Shown here piece after piece: positions 33,528-42,136 of a DNA stretch of 64,000 nt (the first letter of the stretch is position 1; the number at the start of each line of letters is the position of its first letter). The notes below the pieces were generated by a model. It was not told the DNA's origin and did no database searches. It saw nothing but the letters and a program-made list of their open reading frames with translations. The stretch lies in assembly GCA_016710285.1 (NCBI GenBank), contig JADJXR010000001.1, positions 3,350,501-3,414,500 of the forward strand. Direction: 5' to 3'. Position numbers and translations under genes: made by a program. The stretch is from Chlorobiota bacterium. Its GTDB lineage: Bacteria; Bacteroidota; Ignavibacteria; OLB7.

Positions 33528-33890
33528 ATGCGCACTCTTCTGGTTTTTACCGCACTGTTGTTCCTGCTGCCACCGCTTGTTGAAGCCTACCATGTTGGCG
33601 AAAAACCGAGACCTGCACCCCCCAGCGATGCAGGGAAGCCGCAGATTCTCCGGGTTTCACAAACGGAGTTGGAGTTTGGATCCGCTGTGGCCGGCCCGGT
33701 CGCCTTGCGGGTTAGCGATGTGCGCGGCAACCTTCTATCAAACAACGGACGGTACGTTACCGAGGCCGAGCCAATCAACGGCAAAGGGCGGTTCGTGCTA
33801 AATCTGGATAACCTGAGGAGTGGGGTGTATTTCATCGTCCTGAGCAACAGCGCAGGGGTTTCGTCGAGAGGGGTGCTTGAGGTGAAATAG
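33528..33890 (+). CDS. Small secreted protein ending in a T9SS-like sorting domain
   Basis: A 120-residue protein with signal peptide (LLVFTALLFLLPPLVEA), a short Pro-rich segment (KPRPAPPSDAGKPQ) and a C-terminal domain. The domain contains LRVSDVRGNLLSNNGRYVT and LDNLRSGVYFIVLSNSAG, matching the end of type A sorting domains. The total is so short that almost nothing remains besides the sorting domain. Confidence 0.62.
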   Translation: MRTLLVFTALLFLLPPLVEAYHVGEKPRPAPPSDAGKPQILRVSQTELEFGSAVAGPVALRVSDVRGNLLSNNGRYVTEAEPINGKGRFVLNLDNLRSGVYFIVLSNSAGVSSRGVLEVK

Positions 33891-34147
33891 CGAAAAATGG
33901 GAAAAGAGCCAGAAAGAAACAATTAGGAAGGCCGAACCGCAGGATGAGACAACCACAAACCATAGAACAACAGGAGGCTTGATGAGACCACCGTAAGCAC
34001 GACGCTTCATTGCAAACCAGCAATAGGATTGCTGGAAGTACTACCACATACTTAGCAACTCCGAATCGAACAGCAGTGGCCTCTGATCGGGGCCACCGAA
34101 ACAGAAGCACGACGCAAAGGTATCATAAACCTAAAACAAACAAACAG

Positions 34148-34996
34148 ATGAAAAATCTTTTGACAGCGGCACTCTGTGCCATCAGCCTGATAACCGCCCT
34201 AACAACAACCGCCAACGCGCAATGTCCAGATCCAAATCTTGGTGTTGAACCGCAATGCCAGCCGGCTCCGGCATGGGTTGCCAAGCGGGCAATTCTGAAA
34301 CTCTCGGAACACTGTTTTGTGGAGATTGATTACTGCGAGCAGTGGGTGTGTCGTGGAATCGCAGGATTATCACGGAGCCGGATTTCCATAAGCACATTAA
34401 GATTCTTCGACGATGTCGGTGGAACAGGAACTGGAGTTGGTTGCTACCTTGATGCCATTCTTCCAGAGGGAACATTTAGTGATGAGCGGCAAATGAATGA
34501 GATGCTTGGAACAATCCTGCAAAAAATGGTAGAGCAAGGGGTAGTACTTAGCGATGGCCCACCCAAACCATGCTCTGAAAATCCAACGGATATGCTTTTC
34601 GAAATTGTGACTTCACCATGCTATAATGTTGGATATTGGTTCGGTACCGTTGATAATCACTTGGTTGGAGGTGGAAGTGGTCAGGGAGAAGGTGCACTAT
34701 ACTATCATTTCTGTAGTGGCACTTATAGCTGTAGGCGAAATTGGCGATTCTGCACACAGCCAGATGGTTCAATCAAAAAAGATTTGGTTAGTGTGAATCC
34801 TTTACCAAATCCCCTTCCGTGGGAAGATCCGCTTTGCCCTGAATCTCAACCTCCTGCTTTCCCTGCTAATGGGATTGTTGCAGGAACAGGGATTGTTGCA
34901 GGGCAATCATATAACCTATCGATGACAGGATTTATTCCGTGGACTGAGGAATCGCAATGCTGGTCGAATTGCTTGTGGACCCCAATTACTCCATAA
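34148..34996 (+). CDS. Cysteine-rich secreted protein of unknown function
   Basis: A 282-residue protein from the ATG at 34148. The signal peptide is MKNLLTAALCAISLITALTT, cleaved after NAQ or nearby. The mature part has 14 cysteines spread along its length (for example HFCSGTYSCRRNWRFC and SQCWSNCLW), suggesting several disulphides. No sorting domain or known family is visible. Base composition is more AT-rich than the housekeeping genes, and it marks the start of the AT-rich stretch that continues to 37596. Confidence 0.68.
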   Translation: MKNLLTAALCAISLITALTTTANAQCPDPNLGVEPQCQPAPAWVAKRAILKLSEHCFVEIDYCEQWVCRGIAGLSRSRISISTLRFFDDVGGTGTGVGCYLDAILPEGTFSDERQMNEMLGTILQKMVEQGVVLSDGPPKPCSENPTDMLFEIVTSPCYNVGYWFGTVDNHLVGGGSGQGEGALYYHFCSGTYSCRRNWRFCTQPDGSIKKDLVSVNPLPNPLPWEDPLCPESQPPAFPANGIVAGTGIVAGQSYNLSMTGFIPWTEESQCWSNCLWTPITP

Positions 34997-35011
34997 GAAT
35001 GAAAAACAGAA

Positions 35012-35040
35012 TAAGGCGGATAATACGATTATCCGCCTTA
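35012..35040 (+). terminator. Intrinsic terminator
   Basis: A perfect 13-bp stem TAAGGCGGATAAT / ATTATCCGCCTTA with a 3-nt loop, 15 nt after the stop of the cysteine-rich protein gene. Confidence 0.8.
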
Positions 35041-35079
35041 CTCTAAAAAAATATCACAGCAAATTCAAGGAGTAAAGAC

Positions 35080-37596
35080 ATGAGTACGAAACTCTTAATG
35101 CTATTATTGATAGCATCAGTAAGCACAGCAATAGCACAACATCTTACACCAATTCCATCATCTAATATTATTGCATTTAATGATGCTCCATTAACCGCAA
35201 TTCCAATAGATGGATCATTGCTAGTAGGAGGACGATTTTTAAAATGTGCACCATATAACACTGGAATTGCCACTGTTGATCCGGTATCTGGGAAGATGTT
35301 AAATGATATCAGGTTTGATAATGGAGGGAGTCTTGTCGTATCCGATAGCGGAGGTGGGTATTATCTATTAGTAGGGGCTACCCCACCAGTGAAGTACGGT
35401 ACTTCAATCCTGAAGAGGATACAATCCGATGGAAAGGTCCTGTATAGCGTCCCCCTGTTTGTTAATGGAATTGATCGTTTTTCTGGAACGATTGAATGTA
35501 TGGCCGCAAAAGGAGATACTGTCTATTTAGGTGGTAGGTTCTCAACAATCAATGGCATTCCAAGAAATTCCATTGCAGCAATTGAAGCGAGTTCCGGTAC
35601 AATACTGGACTTTAACCCAACTGTAGATAGCAATGTACAAAGCATGGTGATATATGGAAATGATATTGTTATTGGCGGATTGTTTGATACCGTGTTGGGT
35701 CAGCCGAGAACTGCTCTGGCAAGAATTAATCGCTATCAAGGAGTGTTGCATGATTGGCCAATAATGCCAACGGCATTAATGCGAACAAAGTTTAATGATC
35801 TAATTCATGGTTATAATCGTTTAGTCATTAGCAAAGGTATACTATATACAATCCGAGGGGCTATTGATCTATCTACAGGAATATCAACCTCATGGAAGCC
35901 AGTGCCAGAAAATATTCCGTTAGCACCATATCCTATTCCACAGATTGTAGATGTTGATGTAAGCGCAGGTCGTATAATCGTTGTTGGTGAATTTACTGGA
36001 ATCAATGGAAGAAAGCGCAATGGTATTGCTGTTTTCGATGAAAAAACAGGTGAATTAACAGAGACGGATCCCAATAAAAACTGGTTAGACCATTATTCAT
36101 TCCTATCGGCAAATTATTCTAGTGTGCAATGTGTTGGCTCAATTGCCTATATTGGGGGGATGGATAATTTTATTGGAAGAAAATCTATAGATGGACTAGC
36201 CGCGTGTGACATCCTAACTGGAGAAATACAAGAATGGGAAGTCGCATGCCTTCGACAAAAACCAGGTGCGCAGTACCCTAGTAAAGTAATATATGCTGAT
36301 CAGAAGCGTGTTTTTGTCCTCGGTTCCCTTGGTTCGATTGGTCACCAAATCGTTTCGCGTAATGGCTTTGTAGAATTGTCGAATTCAGGTGATAGAATTC
36401 TAGAATGGAATCCTAACTTCAGGAAATATGTGCGACAACATTATAGCGATACGGTTGTGCAAATTTCATCAATTCTGATAATCGGTAATATTATTTATAT
36501 AGGGGGTAATTTCGATTCAGTTAATGGTGTCGCAAGAAAAAATCTGTGCGCATTTGAACGCACAACCCGCAGCTTACTCCCATGGAACCCTGTAGTGCAA
36601 GGACAAATAATAAATGCTATGGCCTATGATAACAGTACATTGTATATCGCTGGAAAATTCGATTCTATAAATGGAACAGAGCAACGTTTTGTAGGAGCTA
36701 TTGATGCTGTAACAGGGGCAATAAAGCGGATAAATATAAAAGTAGATACTATAGTTAATTTAATATCCATTCATGATGAACGGTTGTATATCGCCGGAGA
36801 ATTTAAAGTGGTTAATGATAAAGAACGAAATGGTTTCGCGGTAATAGATATTCAAAATGGTACTCTTCTGCAAGAAGGGCCAATGCTACCAGCATTAGCT
36901 TCAGTTACTGCAATGCTAATATCAGATTCTATTGTGTATTTATCTGGTACTCGATTGGGGGCTGAAGTGACACCAATAACAAACCCCATTGGTGGAAGAA
37001 TGGCATTAGCAGGGTATAACCGTATCACAGGTGCAGTGCGATGGCAGCCAAATTATCCTATCCCAACGAACGTCAAGGCATCATCTCTAGTGCTGCATCA
37101 TGGTCTATTATATGCTGGCGCGTTGATGCGCAATAGTGATAATAGCGGTAAATCATATATAACTACTACAGGGATATTCCAATATGATCCAGTAACAGGA
37201 GCAGAGATAGGAAGAACACTAAGCTCTAATACTCCAATTATATTATCAATAGTTAATGATACGATTTTTGCAGCTGGACATTTTGATGGAGAAAATGGAT
37301 GGTCAGGAATGGAGTTTTTTGCTAGATATGACCCTCGTCAAAATCTTGAAACTAATATTGTAGAAAATTATAAGAACCATTCTCTACACATATGGCCAAA
37401 CCCAGCAAATAGCTTCATTGAGGTAAATAATGCTGGTATGAAGTCAGCCACATTGAGAATCATAAATACTCATGGAGATGTTCTTGAGGAATACGACCTT
37501 GCAAAAACGAAATTGGTAGATGTTGGACATCTACCAATAGGACAATATATAGCTCAAGTTGGTGTGTACAGCACGAAGTTCACAATATGTAGATAA
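35080..37596 (+). CDS. Large secreted beta-propeller-like protein with T9SS sorting domain, AT-rich paralogue
   Basis: An 838-residue protein with AAGGAG (35067-35072) ahead of its ATG and a signal peptide (LLMLLLIASVSTAIAQ). The body repeats a unit of the form YxGGxFxxVNGxxRxxLAAxDxxTGxxLxWNP (for example LYIAGKFDSINGTEQRFVGA and IYIGGNFDSVNGVARKNLCA). This is the pattern of predicted beta-propellers with delta-60-like repeats. The C-terminus (LHIWPNPANSFIEVNNAG, LPIGQYIAQVGVYS) is a type A sorting domain. It is strikingly more AT-rich than the paralogue at 37678 that directly follows, which shares LGxEVTP and PxPTN blocks. Function is unknown; cell-surface adhesion or glycan binding would be guesses. 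Confidence 0.82.
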   Translation: MSTKLLMLLLIASVSTAIAQHLTPIPSSNIIAFNDAPLTAIPIDGSLLVGGRFLKCAPYNTGIATVDPVSGKMLNDIRFDNGGSLVVSDSGGGYYLLVGATPPVKYGTSILKRIQSDGKVLYSVPLFVNGIDRFSGTIECMAAKGDTVYLGGRFSTINGIPRNSIAAIEASSGTILDFNPTVDSNVQSMVIYGNDIVIGGLFDTVLGQPRTALARINRYQGVLHDWPIMPTALMRTKFNDLIHGYNRLVISKGILYTIRGAIDLSTGISTSWKPVPENIPLAPYPIPQIVDVDVSAGRIIVVGEFTGINGRKRNGIAVFDEKTGELTETDPNKNWLDHYSFLSANYSSVQCVGSIAYIGGMDNFIGRKSIDGLAACDILTGEIQEWEVACLRQKPGAQYPSKVIYADQKRVFVLGSLGSIGHQIVSRNGFVELSNSGDRILEWNPNFRKYVRQHYSDTVVQISSILIIGNIIYIGGNFDSVNGVARKNLCAFERTTRSLLPWNPVVQGQIINAMAYDNSTLYIAGKFDSINGTEQRFVGAIDAVTGAIKRINIKVDTIVNLISIHDERLYIAGEFKVVNDKERNGFAVIDIQNGTLLQEGPMLPALASVTAMLISDSIVYLSGTRLGAEVTPITNPIGGRMALAGYNRITGAVRWQPNYPIPTNVKASSLVLHHGLLYAGALMRNSDNSGKSYITTTGIFQYDPVTGAEIGRTLSSNTPIILSIVNDTIFAAGHFDGENGWSGMEFFARYDPRQNLETNIVENYKNHSLHIWPNPANSFIEVNNAGMKSATLRIINTHGDVLEEYDLAKTKLVDVGHLPIGQYIAQVGVYSTKFTICR

Positions 37597-37613
37597 GGGA
37601 ATAACACAACAAC

Positions 37614-37645
37614 CATCCGGCAGGTAAGCATTTACCTGCCGGATG
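37614..37645 (+). terminator. Intrinsic terminator between the paralogues
   Basis: A perfect 14-bp stem CATCCGGCAGGTAA / TTACCTGCCGGATG with a 4-nt loop, 18 nt after the stop of the first paralogue. Confidence 0.8.
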
Positions 37646-37677
37646 CTCTAACCCATTCACGAAAAACCACAACTACA

Positions 37678-40257
37678 ATGAACGCTACAACTTCCATGTC
37701 TCGCCCACTTTTGCTCCTTCTGCTCCTCGCGTTCTTTTCCCCCGCAATGGCGCAGCAATGGGAAGTCCAGCCACTGCTCCCAGCTCCCGATAATGGAGTC
37801 TTGGATGTCGCGAAAATTCATGATCGCCTGATTTTTGCAGGGAAATTCACCGAGCTTGCCCGATGGAACGGAGGAACCGCACTGTTCGATCTCCACACCG
37901 CACAACCCAATCCTCGCTTCTTCTTCCCACGAAATGTCGAAGCTGCCATCCCGTACAACGGTGGTTGGTTGGTCTATATCCAAGATAGCGCGCTCCTCGG
38001 TAGAAATTATGGAACACTCCAGTGGCTTGGTGCAGATGGGAACGTAAAACAGAAAATACCCCTGAAATTTAAAGACTCAGGACATGGAGCCAGTGGGATC
38101 AACACAATGGCTGCCGATGGAGATACTCTTTATGTTGCTGGTGGATTTTTTTCTATGAATGACCTAGAACGTGAATATGCCGCAGCACTCCGGATATCTA
38201 CCGGAGAAATCCTGCAGTGGAAACCACGGGTCAATAATTCTATACACTCCATAGTGGTGTCGAATACCGCAGTCTTTATGAGCGGGCTTTTCGACACAGT
38301 CTCTGGCAGCTATCAGAAGCGGATAGCACGGGTCTCGAAAGGCCAGGGTGAGTTGCAGCCGTGGCCGAAACCGATACCAGATCGGTTGACAAATCACTTT
38401 TCATTTTATATCAACAAAAAAATACTCTTATGGAAAGACCAATTATTCACTGTCAATGGAAGCATGAACATAGAGACGGCAGAGGAAGGGATATGGAAAC
38501 CATCTCCACTATTATTGGAGAAGCCAGGCCATCCGTTTTTTATTGCTGACATGACGATAGTGGGTGGGGTGATTTATACGGTTGGTTTTTTTTCATCAAT
38601 GAACGATGAGCCGCGTAACGGCATGGCAGCATTTTCCGCAGAGAGCGGCAAGGTGTTGCCCTGGAACCCCAACAAGGGGTGGCAGCCAACAGCGGACAGA
38701 GTTGTCCCAACATTATATTTTATCCAGGTTGTGGATACGATTGCGTATTGCGCAGGCAGTATCAATAATATCGGGGGCATCCCGGTTCGGGGGATTGGGG
38801 CAGTTGCAACCACCACGGGCCAATTGCTCCCCTGGAATCCAAGCGTCTCCAACTATACAAGGATTAATAGAAATAGCATCATAGACCTTGTATCACCTGG
38901 TTTTCTTGGTGCATCGGAGGACGGAGTGTTAATGGCGATCAGCGGAATCGGTACAATCGGCCAACCGCTGACGGCACGATCCGGAATTGCTGAGGTTGAC
39001 CTCCGCACAGGAGCACTCTCGCCGTGGGACCCGGGCTTCCGCAGCCGGATGGATCCGGATAGTTTCTATCTGACCTATACGCACATCCATGCGTTGGCAC
39101 TTCAAGGCTCAACCCTCTATGTTGGGGGTGTCTTCGATTCCGTTGGTGGCGTTCCCCGCTCGCGGCTCTGCGCCTTCGATGCCACCACCCACGAACTCCT
39201 CCCCTGGAACCCATCGGTCGTCAATGGTGAGTATCCCGACAGCGTGATCCAGGGATATTGTTGCCACCCCCAAGCGATCTACATCATGGGAACCTTCGAC
39301 AGCATCGGCGGGGTGGCGCAGAGGTATATCGCCGCAGTGGACCCGCAGAGCGGAGCGCTGCTGCCGTTTCAAGCAAACCCGAACCGCCCGGTAGCGGCAA
39401 TGGCCTACAGCGATGGCCGGCTGTATGTTGGCGGGCTTTTCAGCACCATTGGTGGGAAGCCTCGGAACGGTTTTGCGGTGCTGGATGGGGTCAGTGGCGA
39501 GGCATTGGAGGAGGGACCGATGTTCCCGCCGCGTGCCACGGTGCAATCGCTGGCGGTGGGCGACACGCTGGTCTATGTATCGGGGATTCGGTTAGGGAAG
39601 GAGGTGACGCCGATGATCCGTCCGATTATTGGAGATGGGAATGGTTTTGGGGGATACGACCGGACAAGCGGGGAGCTACGGTGGTTGCCGAAGTATCCAG
39701 TGCCAACGAACACCGGAGCCGCCCGTTTGGAGCTATCGCCGCGTGGGTTGATGGTCTCGGGGTTGTTTAGTCGGAAGCCATATCAATCCTTGCCTGGGCA
39801 GTGGGATTCCTCGAACAACGGGATGATGCGATTGGACGCAAGAAGCGGGGAGGTAAAGGGTGAGTGGCCATTGATTGGGGGATCGAATTTTATTGAATGG
39901 TCAGATACGTTGCTGATCTGGGAAGAGTCTCCAGACGAGCAGCAGGGGATACGGATACCGTATTTAGCATTGCTAACGAACGAGCAGTCGAGCGGGGTTG
40001 TTGTTGGGCGGGTTGCAATGGAGGGTTCGGGGGAGTTGCGTGCCTACCCGAACCCATCGAGTGGTCGTGTTCGAGTGGAGTGTGAAGGAGGATGTGAAGG
40101 GAAGGAGTTGGAAGTGGTGAACCAGTACGGAGAGCGGGTGATGCAGCAGGGATTTGGCGAAGGCGGCGAGTGTGTGTTGGACCTTGGCGGCCTAAGCAAT
40201 GGAGTCTATCTGGTTCGCATCGGAACCCGCAGCGCGACGATTGTGGTGCAGAGGTAG
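37678..40257 (+). CDS. Large secreted beta-propeller-like protein with T9SS sorting domain, GC-richer paralogue
   Basis: An 859-residue tandem paralogue of the preceding gene. The signal peptide is PLLLLLLLAFFSPAMAQ; the start could be the ATG at 37678 or at 37696. Repeats include LYVGGVFDSVGGVPRSRLCA, LLPWNPSVVNGEYPDSV and LYVGGLFSTIGGKPRNGFAV. The blocks LGKEVTPMIRPIIGD and KYPVPTNTG align with the first copy. A C-terminal sorting domain follows (LRAYPNPSSGRVRVECEG, GLSNGVYLVRIGTRS). Composition becomes progressively GC-richer toward the 3' end, unlike the upstream copy. Function is unknown. Confidence 0.82.
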   Translation: MNATTSMSRPLLLLLLLAFFSPAMAQQWEVQPLLPAPDNGVLDVAKIHDRLIFAGKFTELARWNGGTALFDLHTAQPNPRFFFPRNVEAAIPYNGGWLVYIQDSALLGRNYGTLQWLGADGNVKQKIPLKFKDSGHGASGINTMAADGDTLYVAGGFFSMNDLEREYAAALRISTGEILQWKPRVNNSIHSIVVSNTAVFMSGLFDTVSGSYQKRIARVSKGQGELQPWPKPIPDRLTNHFSFYINKKILLWKDQLFTVNGSMNIETAEEGIWKPSPLLLEKPGHPFFIADMTIVGGVIYTVGFFSSMNDEPRNGMAAFSAESGKVLPWNPNKGWQPTADRVVPTLYFIQVVDTIAYCAGSINNIGGIPVRGIGAVATTTGQLLPWNPSVSNYTRINRNSIIDLVSPGFLGASEDGVLMAISGIGTIGQPLTARSGIAEVDLRTGALSPWDPGFRSRMDPDSFYLTYTHIHALALQGSTLYVGGVFDSVGGVPRSRLCAFDATTHELLPWNPSVVNGEYPDSVIQGYCCHPQAIYIMGTFDSIGGVAQRYIAAVDPQSGALLPFQANPNRPVAAMAYSDGRLYVGGLFSTIGGKPRNGFAVLDGVSGEALEEGPMFPPRATVQSLAVGDTLVYVSGIRLGKEVTPMIRPIIGDGNGFGGYDRTSGELRWLPKYPVPTNTGAARLELSPRGLMVSGLFSRKPYQSLPGQWDSSNNGMMRLDARSGEVKGEWPLIGGSNFIEWSDTLLIWEESPDEQQGIRIPYLALLTNEQSSGVVVGRVAMEGSGELRAYPNPSSGRVRVECEGGCEGKELEVVNQYGERVMQQGFGEGGECVLDLGGLSNGVYLVRIGTRSATIVVQR

Positions 40258-40293
40258 CGAGGTGGTTGGCTGATCCTTCCTAAAAAAACAACA

Positions 40294-40329
40294 GCGTCCC
40301 ACAACACTTTTGCTTGTGTTGTGGGACGC
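40294..40329. terminator. Bidirectional terminator between convergent genes
   Basis: A perfect 14-bp stem GCGTCCCACAACAC / GTGTTGTGGGACGC with an 8-nt loop. It is preceded by TAAAAAAAC, which gives a T-run on the minus strand, and serves both the T9SS gene and the leftward ABC operon. Confidence 0.8.
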
Positions 40330-40360
40330 TTGGTTATCGCGCACTTTTCCGGAGGTTTTT

Positions 40361-42136
40361 CTACGAGGCTCCTTCTTCCTCGGCCAGCTCACCATACCAC
40401 AATCCTTGCATCTCATCGCTGCTTGCCAGCAGTTCATCCAACGTCCCCTGCGATTCTATCTTCCCCTCCTTCAACAGGATGATGTGGTCAGCACGTTGCA
40501 GTGCGGCGCGGCGGTGCGAGGCCACAAGGCAGGTTGCTTCCCGTTGCTGGAAAATCTGCTCCCACAAGGTGCGTTCGGTCTCCACATCCAGCGCGCTGGA
40601 AAGGTCGTCGAAGACGTACAGTTCCGGTTGCAGCGCAAACATCCGCGCTGCGGCTGTCCGCTGCATCTGGCCGCCGGAGAGCTTCACGCCGCGTGGCCCG
40701 ATGGTGCTTTGCAGGCCATGCTCCAGCAGCCGGATATCATGCTCCATCACCGCAAGGTGCAACGCTTCGGCCACTTGGTCGGCGGGCATTGGTTGGCCCA
40801 GGGTGATATTGTCCAGCAGGGTATCGCTGAACAGCCGTGGGGTCTGCGGCGTGTAGGCCGTTCGCGGCGGCGACATGAAGGTGGCGGGGTCCATCACCAA
40901 CTTCCCGTTCCAGTAGATTTCCCCCGTGTCGCGAGGGAGCAATCCCAGCAGGACTTTCAGCAAGGTGGTTTTCCCCGCGCCAATCCGCCCCGTGATAACC
41001 GTGAACGATCCCCGCCGCACCCGTAGCGAAACATCTGCAATCCCACGCTCGGTGCCCGGGTGGTGATAGCCCAGCCCAACCCCTTCCAGCGTGTAGAGTT
41101 TGTGCCGCGTGCCACGGGTGATCCGCGGGACCTCCGGCAGCGTATCGTGCAGATACACCGGCGCGTGCTCCATCAGTTTTTGCTGCGGCGCGTTTTGCAG
41201 AAGGTCGTTCATCCGCTCCACCGAAACCCCAGCGCGGCGATACTCGGAGATCATGTTCCCCACAAACCTCATGCTTCCGCTGATGCGCCCCATGTAGATC
41301 ACGAACAGCGCAAAATCGCCCACGGTGAAGGACCCGGTTCGCATCGCTTCGCTGGCCAGCAGCAGCACAATGCCAATCCCGATGTTCGCCATATTTTCGT
41401 TCACGCTGTTGATTAACTCACGCCCCAACGTATCCTTCAGCGCCGCGCCGCGCCGCTGCTCGTTCAGCTTGCTGAAATGGCTCATCATCCGCTCCTCCGC
41501 CGCCGAAACCTTCACGGTCCCGACGGCATTGAACGTCTCGCCAATAAACGAAGTCACCCGCCCGGTTGCTTCGCGGTGTGCGCGGCGGTACTTCCTCATG
41601 CGGCCCCCCATGCGGTAGCTGAAGTAGCTGATAACCGCCAGCGGAGCCAACGCCACCAGCGTCATTTCCGGGGCGATGTTCGCCATGATGATAACGCTGA
41701 TGACCAGCGAGACAAGAAACCCGCTGGCATCCGTCCCCGATTCCACCAGGTGCATCACGTCCTCAACGTCGTCGCGGAAACGGTTGACGGCCTCGCTGGG
41801 TGAGTCCTTCAGCCGGCGTGACCCCGGCCCCTGGACCAGCCACTCCAGCATATTCCGGCGCATCAACGCCTCGATGGTATAAAGGAAGGTTGACCAAGCG
41901 TGGATTCCAACCCGCATCACCCCAAGCCGCGCTCCGGTTGTCACCACCAGCAAGGCAAGCAGCGTCCACAATCCAAACTCGGCGGAAGCCTTCCCGCTTA
42001 GCGTGTCGAAAATCGCTTTGGTGATAAGCCCCAAGAAGATTGGGGCACTGTGAAATAGCCCCCAGCAAAGGCAGTTCAGCGCGAACAGCCAGGGCCGGTA
42101 GCGGATAAACCCAATGATGTATGTTCCGGTTGTCAT
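40361..42136 (-). CDS. ABC exporter half-transporter, subunit with degenerate catalytic carboxylate
   Basis: A 591-residue fused membrane (six predicted helices, residues 1-310) and nucleotide-binding domain protein. Walker A is GRIGAGKTT, the signature LSGGQMQR is perfect, and the H-loop His is in SHRR. The Walker B end reads YVFDDLSSALD, with Asp511 where the catalytic Glu belongs. Its partner, encoded immediately upstream and overlapping by ATGA, has the Glu but a weak signature. This complementarity is the hallmark of a heterodimeric exporter with one consensus ATP site. Substrate (drug, lipid or peptide) is unknown. Confidence 0.9.
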   Translation of the reverse strand: MTTGTYIIGFIRYRPWLFALNCLCWGLFHSAPIFLGLITKAIFDTLSGKASAEFGLWTLLALLVVTTGARLGVMRVGIHAWSTFLYTIEALMRRNMLEWLVQGPGSRRLKDSPSEAVNRFRDDVEDVMHLVESGTDASGFLVSLVISVIIMANIAPEMTLVALAPLAVISYFSYRMGGRMRKYRRAHREATGRVTSFIGETFNAVGTVKVSAAEERMMSHFSKLNEQRRGAALKDTLGRELINSVNENMANIGIGIVLLLASEAMRTGSFTVGDFALFVIYMGRISGSMRFVGNMISEYRRAGVSVERMNDLLQNAPQQKLMEHAPVYLHDTLPEVPRITRGTRHKLYTLEGVGLGYHHPGTERGIADVSLRVRRGSFTVITGRIGAGKTTLLKVLLGLLPRDTGEIYWNGKLVMDPATFMSPPRTAYTPQTPRLFSDTLLDNITLGQPMPADQVAEALHLAVMEHDIRLLEHGLQSTIGPRGVKLSGGQMQRTAAARMFALQPELYVFDDLSSALDVETERTLWEQIFQQREATCLVASHRRAALQRADHIILLKEGKIESQGTLDELLASSDEMQGLWYGELAEEEGAS

